From an uncultured Eubacteriales bacterium (GTDB lineage: Bacteria; Bacillota; Clostridia; Oscillospirales; Oscillospiraceae), in assembly GCA_902475855.1 (NCBI GenBank), contig CABSBF010000004.1, forward strand, positions 10,967-74,966: a stretch of DNA of 64,000 nt. The letters run 5' to 3'. Shown here one piece after another: positions 10,849 through 19,817 of this stretch. Numbering within the stretch: position 1 is the first letter of the stretch; the number at the start of each line of letters is the position of its first letter. Below the pieces are notes generated by a model. The model saw nothing but the letters and a program-made list of their open reading frames with translations. It made no database searches and was not told where the DNA came from. The position numbers were made by a program, and so were the translations under genes.

Positions 10849-12246
10849 TCAGCCGCGAGGCCCCGGTTCGTCCGGAGGCTCGGGGGACGGCTCTGTTGAA
10901 GGCGCCGTCGGCTCCGTCGTTTCTGAGGATGAGGGTTCGGTCGGCTCCGTCTGCTCGGAAGAATCCGACGAAGTGGTCGGTTTTGTGGATTCGGTGGGTT
11001 CTCCTGTTTCAGTCGGCTCCGTGGAAGGCGTCGTCGATTCCGTCGTTTCCGAGGTCGAGGGCTCGGTCGGCTCTGTTCGGCTGGTGGTATCGTTTGTATC
11101 ATCCTCACGGGAAGTACCGGTCACCTGCCGGATGCTCAGATCGTAGATGGTCAGCGGATTGTTCTTATCCGGGACAAAATGTTCGTTCAGAATCTTGAGT
11201 GTTGCATTTGGATAGAGTTCATAGTAGTCGCCGCCGCTCACGCTCACGCCCTCACCGGGCAGCGTGACGGTATACATATCATCAAAATTGCACTTTGTCA
11301 GACGGCGGGCAAAGTAAATGATGTTGCCGATGGTCAGATCGGTGCGGACATACTCCGAGAATATCTTTGCATACTGCGGAATCTGGGAAAGGGAGATGGT
11401 CTCCACACACTTCTTTGCCAGCGCCTTGAGGAACTCCTGCTGCACCTCCGTGCGGCGGATGTCGGCCGTGGCATAACCGGAGCGGTAGCGGCAGAGCTGA
11501 ATGGCATGTGCGCCGTCGAGCAGCTGCCAGCCCTTTTGCAGATGAATATACAGATCCTGCGTCGGGTCGTCGTAGTTCATGTTCATTGGGACTTCAACAT
11601 AAACGCCGCCGACCATATCAACGATCTTTTCAAATGCTTCCAAATCAACAAGGACATAGCCGTCCGTCCAGATGCCCAGCGTATTGCCGATTTTTTCACG
11701 CAGAGCCTGAATTCCCTTCTCGCCCATGCCTGCCGAGCCGTAAACCGAGTTGATCTTGGGCAGATAATAATTGCCGTAAATATAAGTGTCGCGCGGGATG
11801 CTCATCAGCGAAACGGTATTCGCACCAGTGTCCAGATTTGCTATCAGGATGGTATCCGTCCGGCCGCCGTCGCCGTCCGTGCCGCAGATGAGGATGTTGA
11901 ACACGCCATCGTCCGTATCCGCAACGGTGTCCTTGTTCTCCTCCTGCGGAATGCTTGCCCCATTGGGATTCGTACCAACCTGCGTTCTGTGATTGCGGTT
12001 TCCGGAGTTCGGGGCAACTGCACCGCTGGCATACAGGATGGACAGACACATCACGATGGTGCCGAGGAACAGGCAGATCGAGCAGGTCAGAAGGATCAGT
12101 CCCTTTGTTCTGCCGGTCAGGCCACCGGAGCTTTTGCCGCCGAAGGAAGGATTTGGCCTGGCAGCAGGAGGCGAGGCTTTCGTTTCCTGCCGGCGCTGCG
12201 GCGCAGCGTCACGGCGCTTGCGGCTGCTGTTGCCGAAAATCTTCAT
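10849..12246 (-). CDS. LytR-CpsA-Psr (LCP) family wall glycopolymer ligase with Thr/Glu/Pro/Ser tail
   Basis: LCP proteins attach teichoic acids or capsule polymers from lipid-linked precursors to peptidoglycan on the outer face of the membrane. The protein has 465 residues: a basic cytoplasmic N-terminus, one membrane segment at about residues 48-75 (LILLTCSICLFLGTIVMCL), an LCP domain from about 110 to 330 with DGGRTDTILIANLD, SMPRDTYIY and the Arg-containing LCRYRSGYATADIRRTEVQQ, then a low-complexity tail from about 375 made of repeats of Thr, Glu, Pro and Ser (ESTTPSTEPTE type). The tail should be outside the cell and could span the wall. It lies between nadD/yqeK (4-nt overlap) and rsfS (16-nt gap). 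Confidence 0.92.
   Translation of the reverse strand: MKIFGNSSRKRRDAAPQRRQETKASPPAARPNPSFGGKSSGGLTGRTKGLILLTCSICLFLGTIVMCLSILYASGAVAPNSGNRNHRTQVGTNPNGASIPQEENKDTVADTDDGVFNILICGTDGDGGRTDTILIANLDTGANTVSLMSIPRDTYIYGNYYLPKINSVYGSAGMGEKGIQALREKIGNTLGIWTDGYVLVDLEAFEKIVDMVGGVYVEVPMNMNYDDPTQDLYIHLQKGWQLLDGAHAIQLCRYRSGYATADIRRTEVQQEFLKALAKKCVETISLSQIPQYAKIFSEYVRTDLTIGNIIYFARRLTKCNFDDMYTVTLPGEGVSVSGGDYYELYPNATLKILNEHFVPDKNNPLTIYDLSIRQVTGTSREDDTNDTTSRTEPTEPSTSETTESTTPSTEPTETGEPTESTKPTTSSDSSEQTEPTEPSSSETTEPTAPSTEPSPEPPDEPGPRG
10855..11105 (-). repeat. Degenerate tandem repeat encoding the TEPS-rich tail of the LCP protein
   Basis: The 3' part of the LCP gene is a run of related units encoding EPTEPS, ETTEST and STEPTE motifs. 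The DNA shows recurring GTCGGCTC and TTCTGAGG-like blocks. Such coding repeats often vary in length between strains. Confidence 0.75.
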
Positions 12247-13433
12247 AGTTCTTTTGTCCTTTCTTTCAAGAAGTCCAAAGCGGCCTGCGAATTCGGGTCG
12301 ATGCTCCTGCCGCGCTCGCGAAGCTGCGCGACGGACATCTCCAATCCGATGACCATGGCTGCGTCCAAACTTGTTTCCGCGGCCTTACGCAGCTTTTCCA
12401 CCCCGGGGAAATCGCGGTTCGGCTCCATATAGTCCGCAAGATAAATGATTTTCTCCAGCGTTGTCATATCCGCACGGCCGGTCGTATGCCAGCGGATTGC
12501 CTGGCAGACCTCCTCACTTTCTCCGAACACCCGCGCCGCCACTGCCGCGCCGGTTTTCGCATGAAGGAGCTTGCCGTGCGTTCCTTCAAAATCACTGTAG
12601 AGCATACCATATTCTTTGCACAATTTCAACTGTTCCTGTGGAAGGAGCGCCTTGGTGACATCGTGCAATATTCCCGCTCTCCGCGCGGCATCCGGGTCGG
12701 CCCCGCAGCGTTTTGCGAAGGCTTCCGCCGTTTGGCTGCACCCCAGCACATGCGGTACACGCTTTGCCTTGTGCAGGCTCAGGCTGACCCGCGACAGTTC
12801 TTCAAAGGGAAGGTTCTTCAGATCATGGCCGACATAGTACAGTCTGCGCCGGCAGATCTCCTCATATACCAGAGGCGCAAGATAGTCCTTCCCGCAGCCG
12901 AAGGCCAGCATGGCGCGCACAGAGGTGGAAGAATACGGCAGGAAGGTATTTTCCAGCCAGACAATTCTCGCGTCGAAGCGCTCCCGCAGTCTGCGTGCCT
13001 GTTCTTCCAGCGCTGCGCGGTCGTCCTCTGCGCGGTGTGCAACAACGAGCGTTGCCTCCTTTGTAATAACCTCCGGGCGGTACCACTTCTCGAAGGAAAG
13101 AAACATATCCGTTCCCATCAGTAAAAGCAGTTCATCGGCAGGATAGCGGCCGCGCAGCGTGAGTAGGGTGTCGGCCGTGTAGCTTTTACCCTCCCGGCGC
13201 AGCTCCATGTCGCTGACGCAGCACTTCGGGATATCCACGCAGGCCAGTTCCGTCAGGACAAAGCGCAGCTCCGCGTCCGGCGAATTTGCGCCGAGCGCCT
13301 TGTGCGGCGGGTCACCCGCAGGGATGACCAGCAACTCATCCAGATTCAGTTTTTCCTGAAACTCCCGCAGTGCCAGCAGGTGTCCCAGATGCGGCGGATT
13401 AAAGCTGCCGCCGAAAATGCCGATTCTTGCCAT
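12243..13433 (-). CDS. nadD: NadD-YqeK fusion: nicotinate-nucleotide adenylyltransferase plus HD-domain hydrolase
   Basis: Residues 1 to about 200 are NadD, which makes deamido-NAD from nicotinate mononucleotide and ATP: GGSFNPPHLGH at 8-18 is the adenylyltransferase motif and STSVRAM near 170 matches the family's SxTxxR motif. Residues from about 215 to 396 are an HD-domain protein of the YqeK type, with His228 (VPHVLGC) and HD at 257-258 (GILHDVTKALL). YqeK proteins are known to hydrolyse diadenosine tetraphosphate. In many Firmicutes these are two adjacent genes; here one reading frame encodes both with no stop between them. ATG at 13433, 6 nt after yhbY; overlaps the LCP gene by 4 nt. Confidence 0.93.
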   Translation of the reverse strand: MARIGIFGGSFNPPHLGHLLALREFQEKLNLDELLVIPAGDPPHKALGANSPDAELRFVLTELACVDIPKCCVSDMELRREGKSYTADTLLTLRGRYPADELLLLMGTDMFLSFEKWYRPEVITKEATLVVAHRAEDDRAALEEQARRLRERFDARIVWLENTFLPYSSTSVRAMLAFGCGKDYLAPLVYEEICRRRLYYVGHDLKNLPFEELSRVSLSLHKAKRVPHVLGCSQTAEAFAKRCGADPDAARRAGILHDVTKALLPQEQLKLCKEYGMLYSDFEGTHGKLLHAKTGAAVAARVFGESEEVCQAIRWHTTGRADMTTLEKIIYLADYMEPNRDFPGVEKLRKAAETSLDAAMVIGLEMSVAQLRERGRSIDPNSQAALDFLKERTKEL

Positions 13434-13439
13434 AATTTC

Positions 13440-13883
13440 TTACTTCTTTCCGTTCCGGCGGTCAATGGCCGCCTGAATTGCAGCCTGACGGAAATACTCA
13501 TTGCGCTTTTCGCGCATCTCCTTCGCCTGGCGGCGGCGCTCCTGCGCCCCGCGGCGAACAGGATTCTCCGCCTTTTTCTTCAGTTGGCGGGCTGCGCGGG
13601 CTGCCTCCTGCGTCTTCTTCTCCGACTTTTTATAAATGACAAATTTGGAACCGACCGTCTGGACACCCTCCGCACCGAGTGCGGCGCAAAGCTCGTCGGA
13701 AGCCTCCCGCGCGCTGAGAAGCGCGGCCTCCAGCACGCGGCCCTTGACCAGCTCACGCGCGGTAAGCTGTGTTTTTGCCTCCGCAATAACCTGCTCCGTA
13801 ATGCCGCCCTTACCGACCATCAGAGTCGTTTCCAGTGTATTTGCCTGTGCGCGCAGCTCGGCGCGCTGTTTACTCGTCAACAT
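13440..13883 (-). CDS. yhbY: YhbY/CRM-domain RNA-binding protein with basic C-terminal extension
   Basis: Small RNA-binding protein of the CRM (YhbY) family, linked to assembly of the large ribosomal subunit. I start at the ATG at 13883, giving 147 residues, because MLTSKQRAELRAQAN is the family's normal N-terminus and a GGGG-type ribosome-binding site precedes it; an open upstream extension is only rdgB coding DNA in another frame. Residues 1 to about 95 form the CRM fold with LMVGKGGITEQVIAEA and ELVKGRVLE. The remaining ~50 residues are a highly basic tail that most YhbY proteins (about 100 residues) lack. The gene overlaps rdgB by 14 nt. Confidence 0.93.
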   Translation of the reverse strand: MLTSKQRAELRAQANTLETTLMVGKGGITEQVIAEAKTQLTARELVKGRVLEAALLSAREASDELCAALGAEGVQTVGSKFVIYKKSEKKTQEAARAARQLKKKAENPVRRGAQERRRQAKEMREKRNEYFRQAAIQAAIDRRNGKK

Positions 13884-14472
13884 CCCATTGCCCCTTTCTG
13901 ATTTTCTCCGCCAGCAGCCGCAGGGCTCTGGCGCGGTGGGAAATCTCATTTTTCTTTTCTGCTGGCATCTGCGCAAAGGTGCAGCCTGCCTCCGGAATAT
14001 AAAAGATAGGATCATAGCCAAAGCCGTTTTCACCCTGCGGCGCACGCAGAAGCTCTCCCGGACATTCACCACGCGCGACAATCTTTCTTCCGTCGGGCAG
14101 CAGAAGCGTAATTACGCTGACAAAATGCGCCTGACGATTCTCCTGATTCTCCATATTTCGCAGCAAAAGATCCAGACGTGCGCGATCCGACTTATATGCT
14201 TCGCCGCCGTAGCGGGCAGAATGGACTCCCGGCGCGCCGCCGAGCGCATCGACCATCAGTCCGGAATCGTCTGCGACCGTAGCAAAGCCGCAGGCATCGA
14301 GCGTCGCCTTGGCCTTGATGTAGGAGTTTTCTTCAAACGTCGCACCGTTCTCTTCCGGCTCGATGTGCAGTCCGGCCTCCCGCTGGGAGCATACCTCAAA
14401 TCCGAGTTCTCCCAGTATTGCGCGCAGCTCTTCAATCTTGTGTGCGTTATTGCTTGCAACAACCAACTTCAT
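13870..14472 (-). CDS. rdgB: RdgB/HAM1 non-canonical purine NTP pyrophosphatase
   Basis: Hydrolyses dITP, ITP and XTP to monophosphates so that they do not enter nucleic acids. The protein has 200 residues, typical for the family, and shows the substrate loop ASNNAHKIEEL near the N-terminus, DDSGLMVDALGGAPGVHSARY around residue 70, and GENGFGYDPIFYIPEAG near 150. I chose the ATG at 14472, which gives the usual MKLVVASNNAHK start; an open extension upstream reads through rph. The start overlaps the rph stop by one base (TGATG), which suggests translational coupling. The rph-rdgB pairing is common in Firmicutes. Confidence 0.96.
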   Translation of the reverse strand: MKLVVASNNAHKIEELRAILGELGFEVCSQREAGLHIEPEENGATFEENSYIKAKATLDACGFATVADDSGLMVDALGGAPGVHSARYGGEAYKSDRARLDLLLRNMENQENRQAHFVSVITLLLPDGRKIVARGECPGELLRAPQGENGFGYDPIFYIPEAGCTFAQMPAEKKNEISHRARALRLLAEKIRKGQWDVDE

Positions 14473-15185
14473 CACAGCGCCCCCAGGCAGCGGCGCTGCA
14501 TCTGCGTCAGAACGGCATTTCCCTTGCGGCACAGCGCAATCAGCTTGCGCTGCTCTTCCTGCGTAAAGGGGCGTCCCTCTCCTGTTGCCTGCAACTCAAT
14601 GATGTCACCCTCGGCGGTCATCACGCAGTTGAGGTCGACCATCGCGCGCGAATCTTCTTCGTAGCACAAGTCGAGCATTGCCTCGTTGCGGACAATGCCG
14701 GCAGAGATGCCGGAAACATAAGTCCGCAGCGGCATCTGCGTGATTTTGCCCTGCTCCATCAGCTTACGGCACGCCAGGGCAAGCGCGATGAAGCCGCCCG
14801 TAACGGAGGCCGTTCTCGTGCCGCCGTCGCCCTGCAAAACATCGCAGTCGATGGTGATCGTGCGCTCACCCAGCGCCTCCAGATCCGTCGCGCTGCGCAG
14901 GCTGCGTCCGATCAGGCGCTGGATCTCCGCGCTGCGGCCGGAAAGCTTCAGCTTAGAAATATCACGCTTGCTGCGCTCACGGTTTGCCCTGGGCAGCATG
15001 GAATACTCTGCGGTCACCCAGCCGCCGCTCGTCACGTGGAGTGGAACGCGCTCCTCAACCGAAGCGTTGCAGAGAACCATTGTGTCCCCCACCTCGATCA
15101 GGCAGCTTCCCTCCGCAAATTTGGAAAAGCCCAACGTAGCCTTGACCTTGCGCATCTCATCTGTCGCTCTGCCGTCCGTTCTCAT
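14472..15185 (-). CDS. rph: Ribonuclease PH
   Basis: Phosphorolytic 3'-5' exoribonuclease that trims tRNA precursors and participates in RNA turnover. The 237-residue length is normal. Family stretches seen are GFSKFAEGSCLIEVGDTMVLCNASVE near the N-terminus, RSLRSATDLEALGERTITIDCDVLQGDGGTRTAS in the middle and DLNCVMTAEGDIIELQATGEG toward the end. The ATG at 15185 follows a GAGG sequence. It lies 12 nt after ftsY and is coupled to rdgB by a one-base overlap. Confidence 0.97.
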   Translation of the reverse strand: MRTDGRATDEMRKVKATLGFSKFAEGSCLIEVGDTMVLCNASVEERVPLHVTSGGWVTAEYSMLPRANRERSKRDISKLKLSGRSAEIQRLIGRSLRSATDLEALGERTITIDCDVLQGDGGTRTASVTGGFIALALACRKLMEQGKITQMPLRTYVSGISAGIVRNEAMLDLCYEEDSRAMVDLNCVMTAEGDIIELQATGEGRPFTQEEQRKLIALCRKGNAVLTQMQRRCLGAL

Positions 15186-15197
15186 CTTTTTTCCTCC

Positions 15198-16103
15198 TCA
15201 GATCAGCGCGTCAATGAACGCCTGTGCATCAAAGGGCATCAGGTCGTCCATCTGCTCTCCTACGCCAATGTATTTCACGGGGATCTGTAAGGCATCCGCC
15301 ACCGCGACGACAATGCCGCCCTTGGCGGTACCATCGAGCTTGGTCAGGGCAATCGCCGTAACGCCGGCGATCTCCTTGAACTGCTTTGCCTGCATCAAGC
15401 CGTTCTGCCCGGTCGTTCCGTCGAGCACCAGCAGTACTTCCTTGTCCGCATTCGGCAGCTCTCGGTCGATGATGCGGGAGATCTTCCCCAACTCGTTCAT
15501 CAGATTTGCCTTGTTGTGCAGGCGGCCGGCCGTGTCACAGAGAATCACATCCGTTCCTCTGGCCTTCGCTGCCGAGATTGCGTCATAAACCACAGAAGCC
15601 GGATCCGCGCCCTCGTGCTGCCGCACAATATCCACGCCGGAACGGTTGGCCCAGATCTCAAGCTGGTCTGCCGCCGCTGCGCGGAAAGTATCCGCGGCGC
15701 ACAGCAGAACCTTCTTCCCCTGTGCAGAAAGCACATGGGAGAGCTTGCCGATTGTGGTCGTCTTGCCGACGCCGTTGACGCCGATCACCAGCACGACGGA
15801 GGGGCGGGTACCCAGCTTCAGCGCGGTATCGCCCACGTTCAGCATCTGCACCAGAATGTCCTTGAGGGCATTTCTGATTTCCTCCGCATCATGCAGCTTT
15901 TCCTCCTTGACTCGCTGACGCAGCAGCTCGACCGCCTTGCAGGACGTTTCCACGCCCATATCGGCCAGGATCATGCTTTCTTCCAGCTCCTCATAGAATT
16001 CTTCGTTTGCACCGGAAAAGCCGGAAAAGATGCCGCCGAACGTATTGGCCATGGCGGTTCTTGTCTTTTTTAGGCCGTTTTTGATTTTTTCAAAGAAACC
16101 CAT
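15198..16103 (-). CDS. ftsY: Signal recognition particle receptor FtsY
   Basis: GTPase that docks the SRP-ribosome complex at the Sec translocon in the inner face of the membrane. The protein has 301 residues and is the short Firmicutes form without a long acidic N-domain. It shows the four-helix N domain (to about residue 95), then the G domain with GVNGVGKTTTIGKL, DTFRAAAADQLE, DTAGR and TKLDGTAKGG. The gene begins 4 nt after smc stops, the usual smc-ftsY arrangement. Confidence 0.97.
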   Translation of the reverse strand: MGFFEKIKNGLKKTRTAMANTFGGIFSGFSGANEEFYEELEESMILADMGVETSCKAVELLRQRVKEEKLHDAEEIRNALKDILVQMLNVGDTALKLGTRPSVVLVIGVNGVGKTTTIGKLSHVLSAQGKKVLLCAADTFRAAAADQLEIWANRSGVDIVRQHEGADPASVVYDAISAAKARGTDVILCDTAGRLHNKANLMNELGKISRIIDRELPNADKEVLLVLDGTTGQNGLMQAKQFKEIAGVTAIALTKLDGTAKGGIVVAVADALQIPVKYIGVGEQMDDLMPFDAQAFIDALI

Positions 16104-16107
16104 GTTG

Positions 16108-19100
16108 TTATTCCTCCGTGATAATACCGAGCGTCTGCTCCATTTCGTTCAGGTTCAGGTGCAGAATCTTGGAAATGCCCTGCTCCTGCATAGTCACGCC
16201 GTACAGAACATCCGCTTCCTCCATCGTGCCGCGGCGGTGGGTGATGACGATGAACTGCGTGTTGCCGCTGAAGGCGCGCATATAGCTTGCAAAACGCTCC
16301 ACATTCCGGTCATCCAGCGCAGCATCTATCTCGTCAAGCATACAGAACGGCGTTGGGCGCACCTTCAAAATTGCAAAGTAAAGTGCAATCGCAACAAAGG
16401 CCTTTTCGCCGCCTGAAAGCAGCGTGATGGTCTTGAGCTGCTTTCCGGGCGGCTGCACGCGGATCTCAATGCCGCAGGAAAGTGGATCCGACGGATCCTC
16501 CAACTCCAGAGATGCCTTGCCGCCACCGAACATTTCTGTAAAGGTTTGGCCGAAATAGGTGTTGATCTTTGCGAATTCCGACGTAAAGATTTCCGTCATC
16601 TGTTTCGTGATATCCTGAATGATGCCCTCCAGATCACGCTTGGAGGTCAGCACGTCGTCACGCTGCCCTGCCAGGTATTCATAGCGCTCGTTCACACGGG
16701 CATACTCCTCGATCGCGCCGAGATTCGGCGTGCCCAGCGCGGAAATTTTCCGTTTCAGTTCGGCTACGCGCTTGGCCGCTGCCGCTGCGTTTTCGATCTC
16801 CGCCGCAGCCTGCGGCGCGGTGCTGCGCGTCAGCTCGTAGTTCTCCCAGAGTTTGTCGATGATCTGCTTTTCCTCCATCTCTGCGGAGGTCTTTTTTGCT
16901 TCCAGGCGCGCGCTCTCGCGTTCCATGTTCAGGATGTCACGGTTTTTGTTCTGCGCATCCTTTTCGGCGGCAGTCTTTCTGGCTTCCACCTGTCTGCGTT
17001 CTTCCAGTGCAGTTTTCAGTTCTCCGCGCTTTACCTCCGTCGCGGCCGTCTGCTCCGACAGCGCATCTTCACGCGAGCGGATGTTCTGCTCCACCTCTGC
17101 AAGCTCGCCGGAATAGGTTTCAATCAGTGCCAGCTTCTGTGCGCGGTCGCCGCGCATTGCCTGCTCCAGTCCCTGAAGGCGATGAACAGAATCCTGCGCA
17201 GTCGTCTTTTCCGCATCCAGTGATGCGAGCTGCATCCGGATGGAGGTCAGCCGCTCAGAAAGGCGGCTGCTCTGTTCCGCCGCGACGCTCTGACCGTCCG
17301 AGAGAACCTCCAGTTCTTTGGCCGCAGCTTCGATTTTCAGCGTCAAGTCACCGATCAAGGCATCCAGTTTCGTCCTCCTCTCCTGATCCGCATGATTCCT
17401 GACTGCAAGGGAATCCAACTCACCCTGCGTAGATGAGATGGTATCACTGATGGCACCATACAGCGCAGCATACTGCTTTTCCTCGCCCTGCAAGCGCAGA
17501 ACCTCGTCCTCTGCTGTGCGCAGGCGTCCTTCCTCTGCGGATAGCTCGAACTCCACCTGCTGCACCTGACGCGTTGCCTCGGCCAGCTCATTTTTCAGCC
17601 CGGCAAGCTTTTGTGAAAGGGAATCGCGCTGGCGCTTCAGCCGTTCGATCTCGTTGGCACGGGACAAAATGCCCGCATTCCTGGAAACCGAGCCACCCGT
17701 CATGGAGCCGCCTGCGTTGATGACCTGCCCATCCAGCGTGACAATGCGGAAGCGATGTCCGAAACGGTTGGCCATCGCGATTGCCGCGTCCATATCGTCC
17801 GCGATGACGGTTTTCCCCAGCAGATTGCTGATAATACCGGCGTACTTTTCCTCGCACTGCACCAGCTCCGAAGCAATACCTGCAAAGCCGCGCGACTGCT
17901 CTACGCCGTGCTCTCCGAGCGGTCGCGGGCGAATCACGCTGATGGGAAGGAAGGTAGCCCGGCCGCCGTCAGATCGTTTGAGGTAGCTGATCGCCGCCTT
18001 CGCCGCAGGCTCATCGGCCACGATGAGCTGCTGCATTGCGCTGCCGAGCGCGATCTCAATGGCGACCGCGTACTCGTCCGCAACTCGGATAAGTTTGGAA
18101 ACCGGCCCCTCAATACCGCGCAGCGCGCCGCGCTTTCCCTCCTGCATCACCACGCGGACAGCCTTGGAAAAGCCCTCGTACTCGCGCTCCATCTCCTCAA
18201 AGACCTTCAGCTTTGCAGAAACGGTATCCAGCGACACGGCGGCATCTCCCGACTGCTTCTGGAGCTGATCGCGGCGCTCGGCACGCGTTCTGGCCCGCAG
18301 GCGGTAGCCTTCGATGGTATTTTTAGCGGCAGTTGCGTCATCCTGTGCGTCGGAAAGAGCGCGTCTGCACGCATCAAGCTGCTTCTTTGTCTGACCGCAG
18401 CGCTCTTCAGCCGCTGCGGCATCTGCCTGTGCCTGCGCACGGCGTTCCTCATTCAGACGCATGGCATCCAGCAGTGCCGAAAGGTCAGCCTGTCGGCCGG
18501 AAAGCTCCGCCCGCTGCTGCTCCTGCTCTCCGCGCAGGGCCAGATAACGTCTGGTAATGCCATCTGCGGAATCGGCAAGGCGCCTGCCCTCCGCTTCGGC
18601 CTCGCGCAGCTCCTGCTCGGAAGCGCCGCGCTGCTGTGCAATCTCCCCCATGCGTTTTTCCAAGGAGGAAATCTGCTCTGTTATGCCGCCGCTGCGGCTG
18701 TCCTGTTCGGAAAGTTCCTGCTGTACACGCTGAATATTGGCGCGGCTGTTTTCCGCATGGGTTTGCAAGACGGCAATACCGCTGCGGATTTCCTGCGTCT
18801 GTGCCTCCATCTGCGCAATTGCTTCACGAAGCTGATCGGTCTGCAAATCACGGTTGTGCAAATCGAAAGTCAGCGTTTCGGAGGTCACATAGAGGTGATC
18901 AAGCGCTTCATGCTCGCGCTGTAAAATGAAAACGGCGGAATTATAATCCTCTTCCGCTTTGCGCGCGGTGGCGCTGAGCCGATCCAGATTCTGCAAAAAC
19001 AGCGCGACCTCCACGCCCTTGAGCTCGTCGCGCAGGGTCAAATACTTCTGTGCTTTTTCCGACTGCTCCTTCAGAGGGCCGACCTGCAATTCCAGTTCCG

Positions 19101-19686
19101 AAATCTTATCGCCGATGCGCAGAAGATTGTCCTGCGTTGTGGCCAGGCGGCGCTCGGTTTCCTCTTTGCGGTGGCGGTATTTGGAAATTCCGGCTGCTTC
19201 CTCGAAAATCTCGCGGCGATCCGTACTTTTCAGTGACAGGATCTCATCAATTCGTCCCTGAGAAATGTTGGAATATCCCTCGCGGCCAAGGCCGGTGTCC
19301 ATGAATAGCTCGTTGATATCGCGCAGGCGGACGCTCTGCCGATTGATATAGTATTCGCTTTCGCCGGAGCGGTAATACCGGCGTGTGATCATAACCTCAT
19401 CCGCATCGTATTTGAGCGCCCGGTCGGAATTATCAAGCAGCAGCGTTGCCTCCGCAAAGCCCACCTGACCGCGCTTCTGTGTGCCGCCGAAAATGACGTC
19501 CTCCATTTTCTGTCCGCGCAGCGAGCGGGAATTCTGCTCGCCCATGACCCAGCGAATGGCGTCTGAAATATTTGATTTTCCGCTTCCGTTCGGCCCGACG
19601 ATCGCCGTGATGTCGTGGCCAAAGGCGACCGTCGTTTTATCCGGGAAGGATTTAAAGCCCTGAATATCAAGCTGCTTCAGATACAT
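16108..19686 (-). CDS. smc: Chromosome segregation protein SMC
   Basis: ATPase that organises and segregates the chromosome together with ScpA and ScpB. It has about 1192 residues with the expected order: N-terminal Walker A GPNGSGKSN, first coiled coil (about 165-500), hinge with GFAGIASELV and GGSMTGGSV (about 510-670), second coiled coil, then the C-terminal signature LLSGGEKAF and Walker B FCMLDEIDAAL. I start at ATG 19686 (MYLKQLDIQGFKSFPDK), the common SMC start; a GTG two codons upstream (19692) sits only 4 nt from the GGGG ribosome-binding site and is less likely. It is first in the smc-to-leuS run. Unlike many relatives, rnc is not directly upstream: four other genes lie between. Confidence 0.97.
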   Translation of the reverse strand: MYLKQLDIQGFKSFPDKTTVAFGHDITAIVGPNGSGKSNISDAIRWVMGEQNSRSLRGQKMEDVIFGGTQKRGQVGFAEATLLLDNSDRALKYDADEVMITRRYYRSGESEYYINRQSVRLRDINELFMDTGLGREGYSNISQGRIDEILSLKSTDRREIFEEAAGISKYRHRKEETERRLATTQDNLLRIGDKISELELQVGPLKEQSEKAQKYLTLRDELKGVEVALFLQNLDRLSATARKAEEDYNSAVFILQREHEALDHLYVTSETLTFDLHNRDLQTDQLREAIAQMEAQTQEIRSGIAVLQTHAENSRANIQRVQQELSEQDSRSGGITEQISSLEKRMGEIAQQRGASEQELREAEAEGRRLADSADGITRRYLALRGEQEQQRAELSGRQADLSALLDAMRLNEERRAQAQADAAAAEERCGQTKKQLDACRRALSDAQDDATAAKNTIEGYRLRARTRAERRDQLQKQSGDAAVSLDTVSAKLKVFEEMEREYEGFSKAVRVVMQEGKRGALRGIEGPVSKLIRVADEYAVAIEIALGSAMQQLIVADEPAAKAAISYLKRSDGGRATFLPISVIRPRPLGEHGVEQSRGFAGIASELVQCEEKYAGIISNLLGKTVIADDMDAAIAMANRFGHRFRIVTLDGQVINAGGSMTGGSVSRNAGILSRANEIERLKRQRDSLSQKLAGLKNELAEATRQVQQVEFELSAEEGRLRTAEDEVLRLQGEEKQYAALYGAISDTISSTQGELDSLAVRNHADQERRTKLDALIGDLTLKIEAAAKELEVLSDGQSVAAEQSSRLSERLTSIRMQLASLDAEKTTAQDSVHRLQGLEQAMRGDRAQKLALIETYSGELAEVEQNIRSREDALSEQTAATEVKRGELKTALEERRQVEARKTAAEKDAQNKNRDILNMERESARLEAKKTSAEMEEKQIIDKLWENYELTRSTAPQAAAEIENAAAAAKRVAELKRKISALGTPNLGAIEEYARVNERYEYLAGQRDDVLTSKRDLEGIIQDITKQMTEIFTSEFAKINTYFGQTFTEMFGGGKASLELEDPSDPLSCGIEIRVQPPGKQLKTITLLSGGEKAFVAIALYFAILKVRPTPFCMLDEIDAALDDRNVERFASYMRAFSGNTQFIVITHRRGTMEEADVLYGVTMQEQGISKILHLNLNEMEQTLGIITEE

Positions 19687-19717
19687 CTGCACAATACCCC
19701 TATTGTATTATCGGTTT

Positions 19718-19746
19718 ATCCTACCACAAAACGCGTCAAAATGCAA
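19718..19746 (-). promoter_or_regulatory. Putative sigma-A promoter of the smc operon
   Basis: On the minus strand TTGCAT (19741-19746) and TAGGAT (19718-19723) are separated by 17 nt, about 32 nt before the smc start. Confidence 0.5.
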
Positions 19747-19781
19747 GTCTGCGCATTCTGTCTTTGACGAAAAATAGAAAA

Positions 19782-19806
19782 GCGCCGCCTGTACAGCAGG
19801 CGACGC
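19782..19806 (-). terminator. Terminator after the putative lipoprotein gene
   Basis: Stem of about 10 bp with one mismatch (GCGTCGCCTG / CAGGCGGCGC) and a 5-nt loop, followed on the minus strand by TTTTC and further T-rich sequence. It separates the upstream genes from the smc promoter. Confidence 0.75.
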
Positions 19807-19817
19807 TATGTGACAAA

